Positions 1-5,485 of a DNA stretch of 6,580 nt are shown here, one piece after another. Location: NCBI GenBank assembly GCA_030614585.1, contig JAUWTT010000234.1, forward strand, positions 1 through 6,580, read 5' to 3'. The translations under genes and the position numbers were made by a program. Within the stretch, counting starts at the first letter, position 1; each line of letters begins with the position of its first letter. A model generated the notes under the pieces. It did no database searches, was not told the origin of the DNA, and saw only the letters and a list, made by a program, of their open reading frames with translations. The stretch comes from Acidobacteriota bacterium (GTDB lineage Bacteria; Acidobacteriota; UBA6911; RPQK01; JAPXNP01).

Positions 1-31
1 CCTCCATAGCTCGAAGAGCGAAGGAGGATGC
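1..31 (+). repeat. Palindromic hairpin motif, copy A (left end of cassette 1)
   Basis: The motif folds on itself: CCTCC (1-5) pairs with GGAGG (23-27) and GCTC (9-12) pairs with GAGC (16-19). The pairs are separated by 3-base internal loops and capped by GAA. It runs straight into GATGC, the same letters as the heptad unit GGATGCC. The motif recurs at 512-542, 1881-1909 and 2315-2341. Confidence 0.75.
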
Positions 32-33
32 TC

Positions 34-82
34 GTAATCGGTAATCGGTAATCGGTAATCGGTAATCGGTGATCAGTGAATG
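34..82 (+). repeat. GTAATCG heptanucleotide tandem array
   Basis: Five exact tandem copies of GTAATCG occupy 34-68. Two diverged units follow (GTGATCA, GTGAATG) to 82. A related short run with ATCGGTT units recurs around 172-210, and GGTGATC/GGTAATC units occur in the third island at 6325-6338. No coding signal. Confidence 0.85.
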
Positions 83-313
83 CTTCGAACTTCGAGCTTG
101 TTTCGAACTTCGAACTTCGAACTTCGAACGGTCTCGGGTCTTGAGTCTTGGGTCGTGTCGTGGGTCTTGCTCGTAATCGGTGATTGGTGACCGGTTATCG
201 GTTATCGGGGAAGGGTACGAATGCCGCGTTTCGAGCTTCGAACTTCGAGCTTGTTTCGAACTTCGGACTTCAAACTTCGAACGGTCTTGGGTCTCGGGTC
301 TTGCTCGTAATCG
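83..313 (+). repeat. Duplicated block of ACTTCGA and GGTCTTG heptads
   Basis: The stretch 83-179 (CTTCGAA-type heptads, then GGGTCTT-type heptads, ending GCTCGTAATCG) is repeated at 236-313 with an offset of 153 bases. The second copy has a few substitutions and lacks about two heptads of the GTCTTG part. This is a segmental tandem duplication of a heptad-rich block. No gene is supported. Confidence 0.75.
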
Positions 314-362
314 AACGCCTGCCCGAAAGAGATCCTCACGTGCGATTCCTCAGCTGTGGGAT

Positions 363-402
363 TTACCACCAAGGCACAAAGGGCACCAAGTGACACCAAG
401 AA
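363..402 (+). repeat. 'caccaag' core repeat, copy 1
   Basis: The stretch begins TTACCACCAAGGCAC and continues with spaced CACCAAG or CACAAAG units. A close relative lies at 6358-6388 in the third island. Comparable 'ACCACCAAGGCACCAAG' strings are, to my recollection, common in intergenic DNA of many uncultured bacteria. Function unknown. Confidence 0.65.
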
Positions 403-433
403 TATGTCAGGCTGAAAACGGGAGAATGTTAAC

Positions 434-517
434 GGCATCCGGCATCCGGCATCCGGCATCCGGCATCCGGCATCCGGCATCCGGCATCCGGCATCCGGCA
501 TCCGGCATCCGGCATCC
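434..517 (+). repeat. Twelve perfect GGCATCC heptad copies
   Basis: GGCATCC is repeated twelve times without a mismatch over 84 bases. The last unit merges into hairpin copy B (the CC at 516-517 begins its CCTCC arm). Perfect identity suggests recent slippage expansion, so copy number may vary between strains. Open frames across it encode a meaningless SGIRHPA-type repeat. Confidence 0.95.
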
Positions 518-542
518 TCCTTCGCTCTTCGAGCTATGGAGG
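512..542 (-). repeat. Palindromic hairpin motif, copy B (right end of cassette 1)
   Basis: This is the exact reverse complement of 1-31. It lies 26 bases downstream of the stop of the minus-strand lipoprotein gene, so in that transcript it would form a stem-loop close to the 3' end. No U-run follows, so it is not a standard intrinsic terminator. A role in transcript end processing is conceivable but unproven. Confidence 0.75.
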
Positions 543-568
543 ACAGGTCCGGCATCGTGTTCTAGAAT

Positions 569-1036
569 CTAGTTGTCGTCTGGTTTCTTTTCTTCCTTCT
601 TCTTGTCATCACCCGAGAAAGCCTCGCCAACCGCTTCTACCGCCCCTTCGGCGGCTTTGCCGACTTTCTTAGCAGTATCGACAGTCACGTCAGCCCCTGT
701 CTTGACGCCTTTTTCGGTTGCTTTACCTGCAGTTGTCAGTGCATCCCCAGTGGCCTTACCTGCAGTTGTCAGTGCATCCCCGGTGGCTTCACCGGCCGTT
801 GTCAGTGCGCCGGTGGTGGCTTCACCAGCCGTTTCCATTCCCTCGCCGACCGTCTCAGCTGTTTCACCGGTTGTGTCCTTGACGGCATCACCGGTATCGG
901 AGCCCTCGGAAGCAGCCGGACTTTCAGCCGCTGTTCCAGTGGAGGGTGTCTGATCAGCCGGTTGCTCCGCTGAGCAGCCGATTGAGATGAGGCATAAACC
1001 AGTAATCAGGACAACAGAAGCTAGAATGTATTTCAT
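569..1036 (-). CDS. Small lipoprotein with seven 11-residue Ala/Thr-rich repeats
   Basis: This is a predicted lipid-anchored envelope protein of 155 residues with no recognised family. The ATG at 1036 was chosen because GGGAGGAG (complement of 1041-1048) lies four bases upstream, and because it gives a clean signal peptide: MK, a hydrophobic stretch to about residue 19, then cleavage before Cys21 (S-I-G-C). Serine at -3 is off the lipobox consensus, so anchoring is likely rather than certain. Residues 22-63 are a low-complexity Ala/Thr/Ser/Glu linker. Residues 64-140 are seven consecutive 11-mers, best seen as two exact copies of GDALTTAGKAT (86-107), and resemble the 11-mers of group 3 LEA or apolipoprotein-like amphipathic helices. 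The C-terminus is charged and Lys/Glu/Asp-rich. At DNA level, 33-bp direct repeats lie at about 720-840. A helical, surface-associated, possibly stress-protective role is inference. The gene stands alone, next to a broken secreted-protein gene. Confidence 0.85.
   Translation of the reverse strand: MKYILASVVLITGLCLISIGCSAEQPADQTPSTGTAAESPAASEGSDTGDAVKDTTGETAETVGEGMETAGEATTGALTTAGEATGDALTTAGKATGDALTTAGKATEKGVKTGADVTVDTAKKVGKAAEGAVEAVGEAFSGDDKKKEEKKPDDN
710..841 (-). repeat. 33-bp direct repeats inside the lipoprotein gene
   Basis: The string GTTGTCAGTGC recurs at 732, 765 and 798 (plus-strand reading), exactly 33 bases apart, and a diverged fourth unit follows at 831. Each unit encodes one 11-residue repeat, so change in copy number would keep the reading frame. 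Confidence 0.85.
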
Positions 1037-1164
1037 TGAACTCCTCCCGAAAATGTTTGAACTCGTTTTGGCCTGTCGAGCGCACACGCCGTTGACGCGT
1101 CCATACAGCCCCAAAAAGGGGTATTAGTATTCACCGCAATGGTGCACATAGCCAAAATCCCATG

Positions 1165-1709
1165 CTACGGTTCTTCGATCTCGTAAGCAAGGATCTTCCA
1201 CTGGCCGGTTTCTCCGCTCCAGAAGAGCATTAGTGTTGCGGGTTCTCCAGCCATTGTGCGCGTGGTGACCGCAGACACGACGAATTTACCATAAACGGGC
1301 GATCGCGAATCGCCGGCTGTTGGTTCCTTTCCATCCAACTGGCTTTGACAATCCGCGTCGCGCGCCATCCAATCAGGAATGCTGAAGATTGTGTAAGCGT
1401 TCTCTCGTTCGTGGGTTAGCTCTTTCACGTCGGTATTCCAGAATTCCGCACCCTTACTGCTCTGTTCGAGCCTCGCTATGGGTCCTACATGGTCTCCAAA
1501 CCGGGCTAAGGCTTCTCGCAGCCGGCACGAAGGTAGATGTCATCCACGAGCCGTTTCTGCGCAGGGGAGAGTTGTTCATAATCACCGCCAAATCCTTCGG
1601 GGGGCAGGGTTTCCTGCTGACTGGCCAAGACACTGGTTGATGCCACCAAAACTGCAAGGGTACAAATCGAAACGTATTACTTCGCAGTTTCAGAACCACG
1701 TATCTTCAT
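1165..1709 (-). pseudogene. Broken gene for a secreted hypothetical protein (stop plus frameshift)
   Basis: Three frame segments join into one sensible exported protein. An ATG at 1709 starts MKIRGSETAK and is followed at once by TAA (1679-1677). The same frame continues as a convincing signal peptide (YVSICTLAVLVASTSVLA), then a mature start (SQQETLPPEGF) up to DDIYLRAGC. There a -1 shift near 1520-1530 is needed to continue as REALARFGDHVGPIARLEQ and on through the open frame ending WKILAYEIEEP at 1165. The downstream part alone could start at a GTG at 1428 (87 residues) but has no visible SD site and no signal peptide. No domain is recognised; the WKILAYEI ending is loosely NTF2/SnoaL-like. 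Two independent lesions favour a true pseudogene over one sequencing error. No SD site is visible before 1709, so the original start is uncertain. Confidence 0.6.
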
Positions 1710-1812
1710 CAGAAATCTGTCATTGGGAACTGGCTTGTCCGTTTCCATCGGTAGAAGACTTCCTTTCCGCGGTCTAGTTTAGAGGCATGGTCCCCCCAGT
1801 GAAGAGGTGGAA

Positions 1813-1847
1813 ATCGGATACCGGATACCAGATGCCGGATGCCGGAT
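1813..1847 (-). repeat. Reverse-orientation GGATACC/GCCGGAT heptads
   Basis: Five tandem 7-bp units run 1813-1847: ATCGGAT, ACCGGAT, ACCAGAT and GCCGGAT twice. On the other strand they are GGCATCC/GGTATCC-type, the unit of the arrays at 434 and 2407. This array and the one at 2407-2462 therefore face each other across island 2. Confidence 0.75.
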
Positions 1848-1880
1848 CTCGCAAATCGAAAATCCCAGATGCCGGACCTG

Positions 1881-1909
1881 CCTTCTGTAGCTGGGAGAGC
1901 GAAGGAAGG
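1881..1909 (+). repeat. Palindromic hairpin motif, copy C (diverged)
   Basis: This aligns with copy A: GCTGGGAGAGC (1890-1900) matches GCTCGAAGAGC at 9 of 11 positions, followed by GAAGG and then GGATGCC. The outer stem has changed on both sides: CCTTC (1881-1885) now pairs with GAAGG (1905-1909), where copy A has CCTCC with GGAGG. Paired change in both arms supports selection for the folded form. Confidence 0.6.
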
Positions 1910-1969
1910 ATGCCATACCAGCCGAGGCAGAGGGTGGTGTCGCGCCATCAGGTATATCCCAGAACTCGC

Positions 1970-2049
1970 CCCCAGGAAGGCCCAGGGTATCGAGGGTACC
2001 GCACAACCTGCCCCAGGAAGCCCGGGTATTGGGGATACCCCGCAACCTG
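1970..2049 (+). repeat. Two-copy imperfect direct repeat of about 40 bp
   Basis: Unit 1 (1970-2010) and unit 2 (2011-2049) both start CCCCAGGAAG and end CGCA(CA)ACCTG or close to it, with a GGGTAT segment in between. No coding or binding function is evident. Confidence 0.6.
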
Positions 2050-2253
2050 CCCCTGAAGGGGGCACATGTGTAAGCCCAGGGCGGCAGCCCTGGGTCAACC
2101 GAACAGCTCAAATCGCGAGCCCTGTATGGGCGATACCAAGAGCCTCAAACGAACAGGTATCGTTGACCTGTTCTGTCTGATTACAGGTATCGCCCCGTCA
2201 GGGCTTCGGTGGTCGCGCGGGTTCCGGTTCCCAGGGTTTCCACCCAGGGCTTA
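2049..2253. repeat. Nested palindromic (REP-like) element
   Basis: Several stems are nested or adjacent. CCCCTGAAGGGG lies at 2050-2061. GCCCAGGG (2074-2081) pairs with CCCTGGG (2088-2094). A 20-base arm at 2118-2137 (AGCCCTG...CGATACC) matches the reverse complement of 2186-2205 at 17 of 20 positions. Inside it, GAACAGGT (2151-2158) pairs perfectly with ACCTGTTC (2166-2173) around a 7-base loop. CCCAGGGCTTA (2243-2253) mirrors TAAGCCCAGGG (2071-2081) imperfectly. The CCCTGAAGGG and CCCAGGG signatures recall REP/BIME-like elements that some genomes mobilise with a TnpA-REP (RAYT) protein. No such protein is present here. Confidence 0.65.
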
Positions 2254-2314
2254 CCCATGCCGATCCTTCAGAGCTATACCCGGATGCCGGTTACCAGATT
2301 CCAGCCCCCGCTTT

Positions 2315-2341
2315 CCTCCTTCGCTCTTAGAGCTATGGGGT
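2315..2341 (-). repeat. Palindromic hairpin motif, copy D
   Basis: This is the reverse-orientation copy: CCTCC (2315-2319), GCTC (2323-2326), TTA loop, GAGC (2330-2333), then GGGG (2337-2340). It differs from copy B by one loop base and a weakened outer stem. Together with copy C it brackets island 2 in the same inverted arrangement as copies A and B around cassette 1. Confidence 0.65.
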
Positions 2342-2406
2342 GACACGCCCTTCTGGGGTGCCGATGTCCTAAACCTAAAGTGTTACCTATGTCCTGACCA
2401 CGCCGC

Positions 2407-2462
2407 GGCATCCGGTATCCGGCATCTGGCATCTACGATCTGGCATTCGGTATCTGCTATCT
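2407..2462 (+). repeat. Degenerate GGCATCC/GGTATCT heptad array
   Basis: Eight in-phase 7-bp units run 2407-2462 (GGCATCC, GGTATCC, GGCATCT twice, then more diverged units ending GCTATCT). The array lies 33 bases downstream of the kinase stop on the minus strand. It is an older, decayed version of the perfect array at 434-517. Confidence 0.85.
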
Positions 2463-2495
2463 AGCGTTTTCTCTACCATTTTTCAAGTGTTAGCA

Positions 2496-3506
2496 TCAGA
2501 TCTCCGCAGATATCCGGAGTATCTCTTCCGGCGAAGCGGTCCCGGTAGTGCCCAGTTTTCGTACTGTCACTGCAGCTGCCAGGATTCCTAACTGAAGCGC
2601 TTCCCAGAAGTTTCCCGTCGCAGCGAGCGTAGACAAAAAACCGGCACTGAAGGCATCACCCGCGCCAACGATGTCCAGGGGTTCGGGAGAGGGGATGGCC
2701 GGAAGTTCTCGACACTCCTGCCCGTCGAAACCAATGACTCCGTCCGCGCCTCGCGTGACGACAACTGGTCGCTTGGTTCTCCTGTGTATGAGCCCGCAAA
2801 TCTCCGCGAAGGAAGCCTGTGCACCTTCCCAGCCCCGCGCGGCCTCGTGTTCGTTGACTTTCACAACTACGTTACGAAACTCGTGAATTCGAGTTCTTGA
2901 ATCAGCAAGGCAGGGTTGGTCGGGATTATGGGACCCGAGCGCGATCAGCGCTTGGCGAAGAGATGTTGTCACCGAGCCACAGTTCTTCTCCTGGGCCTGA
3001 TCAAGCACGATAAGTCCATCCACGGAAAGGAAAGCCTGCCGAAGTCGCTGTACCAGTTCACTCTCCAGGTGACCCGGCGTGGGTCGTCGATTCTTGATGT
3101 CTATCCGCCGGCCTTCAACCTGGGATGCATCAGGCTGGAGGAAGAGGGATTTGGTGTAAGTAGGCGTGAGTCGTTCCGGGCTGCTGATTAATTGATCTGT
3201 GGTTACGCCCGCACGGCGCAAGCTCCGAGTCAGCTCGAGACCGTTCCCATCATCTCCAATGATTCCCAGGGCGACAACTTCCTTTACACCTAGAGCGGCG
3301 AGATTATTGGCGACCGTTCCAGCAGCCCCAGCACTCAATCGGACTTTGACAACCTGATTCGCCGGAAGGCCTGTTTCAAGAGAAACTTCCTCGAGTTCCG
3401 GGTCTGTCACCCAGTACTGGTCAAGAAAATAGTCGCCAAACACCAGAATTCTGGTTTCGGAAACCAGTTCGAGTACCTTCTCCAGCCTGTTCCGATCAAT
3501 GTTCAT
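2496..3506 (-). CDS. PfkB-family sugar kinase, RfaE/HldE kinase-domain type
   Basis: This 336-residue ribokinase/PfkB-fold kinase should transfer the ATP gamma-phosphate to a sugar or sugar phosphate in the cytoplasm. Visible landmarks are GDYFLDQYW (24-32), which matches the RfaE-type start; the glycine-rich sugar-binding stretch SAGAAGTVANNLAALG (58-73); LADSR (200-204); the metal/phosphate NxxE motif as NEHE (218-221); TRGADG (251-256); and the signature DIVGAGDAF (278-286) with catalytic base Asp284. The C-terminal LGTTGTAS (318-325) is also typical of the RfaE branch. Length fits a stand-alone kinase domain; the nucleotidyltransferase half of bifunctional HldE is absent. The ATG overlaps the stop of the upstream gene by four bases (ATGA), so translation is probably coupled, and it is the last gene of the operon. 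Heptose 7-phosphate is one possible substrate, but no other heptose gene is seen here, so I give no symbol. Confidence 0.9.
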   Translation of the reverse strand: MNIDRNRLEKVLELVSETRILVFGDYFLDQYWVTDPELEEVSLETGLPANQVVKVRLSAGAAGTVANNLAALGVKEVVALGIIGDDGNGLELTRSLRRAGVTTDQLISSPERLTPTYTKSLFLQPDASQVEGRRIDIKNRRPTPGHLESELVQRLRQAFLSVDGLIVLDQAQEKNCGSVTTSLRQALIALGSHNPDQPCLADSRTRIHEFRNVVVKVNEHEAARGWEGAQASFAEICGLIHRRTKRPVVVTRGADGVIGFDGQECRELPAIPSPEPLDIVGAGDAFSAGFLSTLAATGNFWEALQLGILAAAVTVRKLGTTGTASPEEILRISAEI

Positions 3507-4474
3507 GATTTGTCCGACAGATTCTGTAAGGCTGCGAAAAGGTCGAGGAAGGTTTGCCGGTGTTGGCCTCGGATATAGAAACTGGACCCTCCGTCGGCCA
3601 CTGTACGGATCAGGACCGTTTTTAGAGGTCGAAAGTAGTAGTGCGGGCTCTCCCGGGACGGCTCGACCGAAAGATCATCGTCGAGAGGGACCAGATCAAA
3701 AACAGCCGAAGTGAAACGGGAGATGGAACGCCCTTGCTGTCGCGCCAGGTTTCGCGCCATCGTCAACGCTTTCAAATAGACCTCAGGTCCCATCACCGCA
3801 GTGCCGTAGTTCAGGAAGACACCGTTTTCGAGATTCTGAAGAGTATGAGCGAAAATCAGGAAGTCGTCGTATGAGGCAGCCCCTAAGGCCGCTCCATCGC
3901 AGGAAGGGTGTTCATGAATGATGTCATACCCAATACCAACGTGGACTGTGGCAGGAATACCCTTTCGGTAAGCTGCGGCCAGAAGGCTAAGTTCTCGATG
4001 CGGAAAAGCACTCTCTTCGATAGCCTTTCCAACAGCCTCACCGAATCCAAGCTGGTCTTGACGTCCCTGCTTGACAATATCGTTCAGTCGCCCCGTTTCT
4101 TCCCAGAGCCCGAATTCACCCCGTTTGACATATTTCGCGACACTCTCTGTGGTTGCCCCAATTTGGGCCATCTCATAATCGTGAATGGGGGTAGCACCGT
4201 TCATCCCCACATGGGTGATGAAGCCCTGTTCAATAAGCTGGATGATGTGGCGTGTAACACCCGCCCTCAGGAGGTGAGCACCCATCATCAGAATCACTTC
4301 CGCACCTTGACTTCGGGCTGAATCGATTCGGCGGGCCAGTTTCTTGATCTTGGGATCTTCTGGTTCAGGCAGAGGTTCAACCTCGAGAACATCGGCCACT
4401 GTGAGCAAATTTTCTCTTTCACAAAGTGGCTTTAACTCGAGACGGTTCCGATCAAAGCGTTTATAGCGGGTCAT
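3503..4474 (-). CDS. Conserved protein of unknown function, between HAD and PfkB genes
   Basis: The product is a 323-residue soluble protein without signal peptide or membrane segments. The ATG at 4474 overlaps the TGA of the HAD gene (ATGA); an upstream in-frame ATG at 4597 would add 41 residues lying inside the HAD gene and is rejected. Landmarks: ILMMGAHLLRAGV (61-73), HVGMNGATPIHDYE (88-101), FPHRELSLLAAAYRKGIPATVHVGIGYDIIHEHP (157-190, best taken as two blocks), LNYGTAVMGPEVYLKAL (221-237), ARNL (240-243) and GGSSFYIRGQH (295-305). I recognise this pattern as a family usually left as hypothetical. The alternating strand-Gly/His motifs suggest a Rossmann-type fold, and I see a faint likeness to deoxyhypusine synthase-like proteins, but its active-site lysine motif is not identifiable. 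Conserved His67, His98, Asp99, His178, Asp184, His187 and His189 could bind metal or substrate. Operon position implies a step linked to the phosphatase and kinase. Confidence 0.85.
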   Translation of the reverse strand: MTRYKRFDRNRLELKPLCERENLLTVADVLEVEPLPEPEDPKIKKLARRIDSARSQGAEVILMMGAHLLRAGVTRHIIQLIEQGFITHVGMNGATPIHDYEMAQIGATTESVAKYVKRGEFGLWEETGRLNDIVKQGRQDQLGFGEAVGKAIEESAFPHRELSLLAAAYRKGIPATVHVGIGYDIIHEHPSCDGAALGAASYDDFLIFAHTLQNLENGVFLNYGTAVMGPEVYLKALTMARNLARQQGRSISRFTSAVFDLVPLDDDLSVEPSRESPHYYFRPLKTVLIRTVADGGSSFYIRGQHRQTFLDLFAALQNLSDKS

Positions 4475-5301
4475 GACTGGGAGTTCTCCAAGCCAACTGG
4501 TTCGGGTCGGTGAAGGAAGTCCAGAAGGGGGAATGCGTCGCCAAAATCGGGAATGAGGATATCGGCTCCGGCAGAAACGAGGCGGCGACGTTTCCACTTG
4601 TCCCAGCCAATCTCCCCGTCCTCACGGCTGGCTACACCGATAGCCACACCGCCAACGCGTTTCGTATCTCGAATCTCGACATATCCGTCGCCGAACGCCA
4701 TGAACTCCGTGCCTCGCAGCTCGAGCTGCGAAAACATCTGCGTAATGAGCATCCTCTTTGAGAACTGTGTGTATTCGTCGAGAGCACCGAATATTCTCTC
4801 TGGAAAGAAGCGATCCACATCGAGTAGCTTTGCTTCCTCGAGAACAAATTCCTGGTCAGTCCCACTGCCAAGATAAAGTGGAATTCCCTTGTCCTGAAGC
4901 TTTTCAAGGAAACCGGCCACACCTCTCACTCTCCAGTCTCCGGCTTGGTAGCGCCCCGATCGGAGCCCTTCAATTCGATAGCGGATAGCATCCATGAGGA
5001 GCTCATGATAGCGGTGTTTATAAGACAGAGGATCCATCGGTTCGCCTCCCCGCTTACGAACCTCGTCACACAAACGAAACATCTGATAGATGGTCTGTTT
5101 GCCCGTCAACTCGGTTACAAACTCGAGAGTACTTTTTGAGAGTTTCGAAGGATCCTCGTGCGGGGCAACTTCGACAAGGACTTCAACCATGAAGTCGACC
5201 ATGATCTGCTGCCATCCGGCCCGCAGGAGCGAAATGGTTCCATCGAAATCGAAAAGAATTGCCTTCGTCTCACCTGCCGGTATCGGTCTGAGAACTTCCA
5301 T
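4471..5301 (-). CDS. HAD-superfamily hydrolase with helical cap (phosphatase or phosphomutase type)
   Basis: This is a 276-residue cytoplasmic enzyme expected to hydrolyse a phosphate ester through an aspartyl-phosphate intermediate. All four HAD motifs are present: motif I FDFDGT with nucleophile Asp18 and acid/base Asp20; motif II LGSGTD (144-149, Ser146); motif III Lys182 in SKRML; and motif IV GDGYVE (204-209, Asp205 and Glu209). The long, mostly helical insert at 24-125 is a C1-type cap, typical of small-molecule rather than protein phosphatases. The motif I sequence is not the DRDGT-type of GmhB, so I do not call it a heptose bisphosphatase. An AAAGG SD-like stretch sits about nine bases before the ATG at 5301. 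It is the first gene of the three-gene minus-strand operon and is divergent from the methyltransferase gene. The substrate is unknown; a sugar phosphate shared with the kinase is the natural guess. Confidence 0.88.
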   Translation of the reverse strand: MEVLRPIPAGETKAILFDFDGTISLLRAGWQQIMVDFMVEVLVEVAPHEDPSKLSKSTLEFVTELTGKQTIYQMFRLCDEVRKRGGEPMDPLSYKHRYHELLMDAIRYRIEGLRSGRYQAGDWRVRGVAGFLEKLQDKGIPLYLGSGTDQEFVLEEAKLLDVDRFFPERIFGALDEYTQFSKRMLITQMFSQLELRGTEFMAFGDGYVEIRDTKRVGGVAIGVASREDGEIGWDKWKRRRLVSAGADILIPDFGDAFPLLDFLHRPEPVGLENSQS

Positions 5302-5485
5302 AAACAGTTACCTTTCCCCAAGTTCGCAGCCGCGTAACCAAGAAACGGGCAATTCTTAGTCGCGAATGCGATACTTATTCTAAGGAGTTTGTACGACGGA
5401 AGGGAAGCGGTTGAGCCTAAGTGCCCCGCAGAAACGCGGATTCGCCGGAACACAGGTGTCTTGTCAGGATAAAGGAGCATCAAGG
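5302..5485. promoter_or_regulatory. Divergent intergenic region with probable promoters for both sides
   Basis: These 184 bases separate the start of the minus-strand operon from the methyltransferase start, so both promoters must lie here unless transcription enters from elsewhere. On the minus strand, TAGAAT (complement of 5377-5382) matches a sigma-70 -10 box at 5 of 6 positions, but no good -35 is found at the usual spacing. No clear plus-strand promoter or operator palindrome is visible. Confidence 0.4.
5471..5477 (+). promoter_or_regulatory. Ribosome binding site that fixes the methyltransferase start
   Basis: AAAGGAG lies eight bases before the ATG at 5486. This decides against the in-frame TTG at 5411, which has no comparable site and would add 25 residues unlike the family. 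Confidence 0.75.

Larger units (their letters stand above)
1..542. repeat. Composite non-coding repeat cassette bounded by a 31-bp inverted repeat
   Basis: Bases 1-31 are the exact reverse complement of 512-542. The left copy may extend beyond the window edge. Between the ends lie, in order, GTAATCG heptads, a duplicated block of ACTTCGA and GGTCTTG heptads, a unique stretch (about 314-360), a 'caccaag' core and twelve GGCATCC heptads. Open frames through it encode only the seven-residue periodicity expected from 7-bp repeats and have no SD site, so I call it non-coding. The layout resembles a MITE or an interspersed repeat island. Without a second genomic copy, mobility is only inference. 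Confidence 0.7.
1710..2495. other. Long intergenic repeat island with no supported gene
   Basis: About 785 bases separate the broken gene from the kinase stop. Several overlapping open frames exist on both strands. Their products are Pro/Gly-rich strings generated by repeats, none has an SD site, and none resembles a known domain. The region holds reverse-type heptads (1813-1847), hairpin C (1881-1909), a two-copy 40-bp direct repeat, nested palindromes (2049-2253), hairpin D (2315-2341) and forward-type heptads (2407-2462). I see no further feature in 1710-1812 or 2342-2406. Confidence 0.65.

Noticed and set aside
434..517. CRISPR array
   Set aside because: The repeats are direct 7-bp tandems with no spacers, and no cas gene is present.
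180..572. Open frames on both strands through cassette 1
   Set aside because: The products are translated heptad repeats (SGIRHPA or AGCRMPD periods), with no SD site and no domain.
573..953. Plus-strand open frame opposite the lipoprotein gene
   Set aside because: It is an antisense Ala/Ser/Val/Pro string caused by the 33-bp repeats; the minus frame has the SD site, signal peptide and sensible repeats.
1109..1121. CCCC-AAAAA-GGGG as an intrinsic terminator
   Set aside because: The stem has only four base pairs and no T-run follows on either strand.
1454..1699. Minus-strand open frame overlapping the broken gene
   Set aside because: It is out of frame with the signal peptide and mature sequence, and its composition (Trp, Arg, Pro, Cys) is not protein-like.
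1709..2464. Several overlapping open frames in island 2
   Set aside because: They run across palindromes and heptads on both strands, lack SD sites, and encode Pro/Gly/Arg-rich strings.
3503..4474. Firm call as deoxyhypusine synthase
   Set aside because: The likeness is faint, the catalytic lysine motif is not found, and bacteria rarely have a hypusine pathway.
2496..5301. ADP-heptose biosynthesis (hldE/gmhB) assignment
   Set aside because: The kinase fits the RfaE branch, but the HAD protein lacks the GmhB-type motif I, and no isomerase or nucleotidyltransferase is present.
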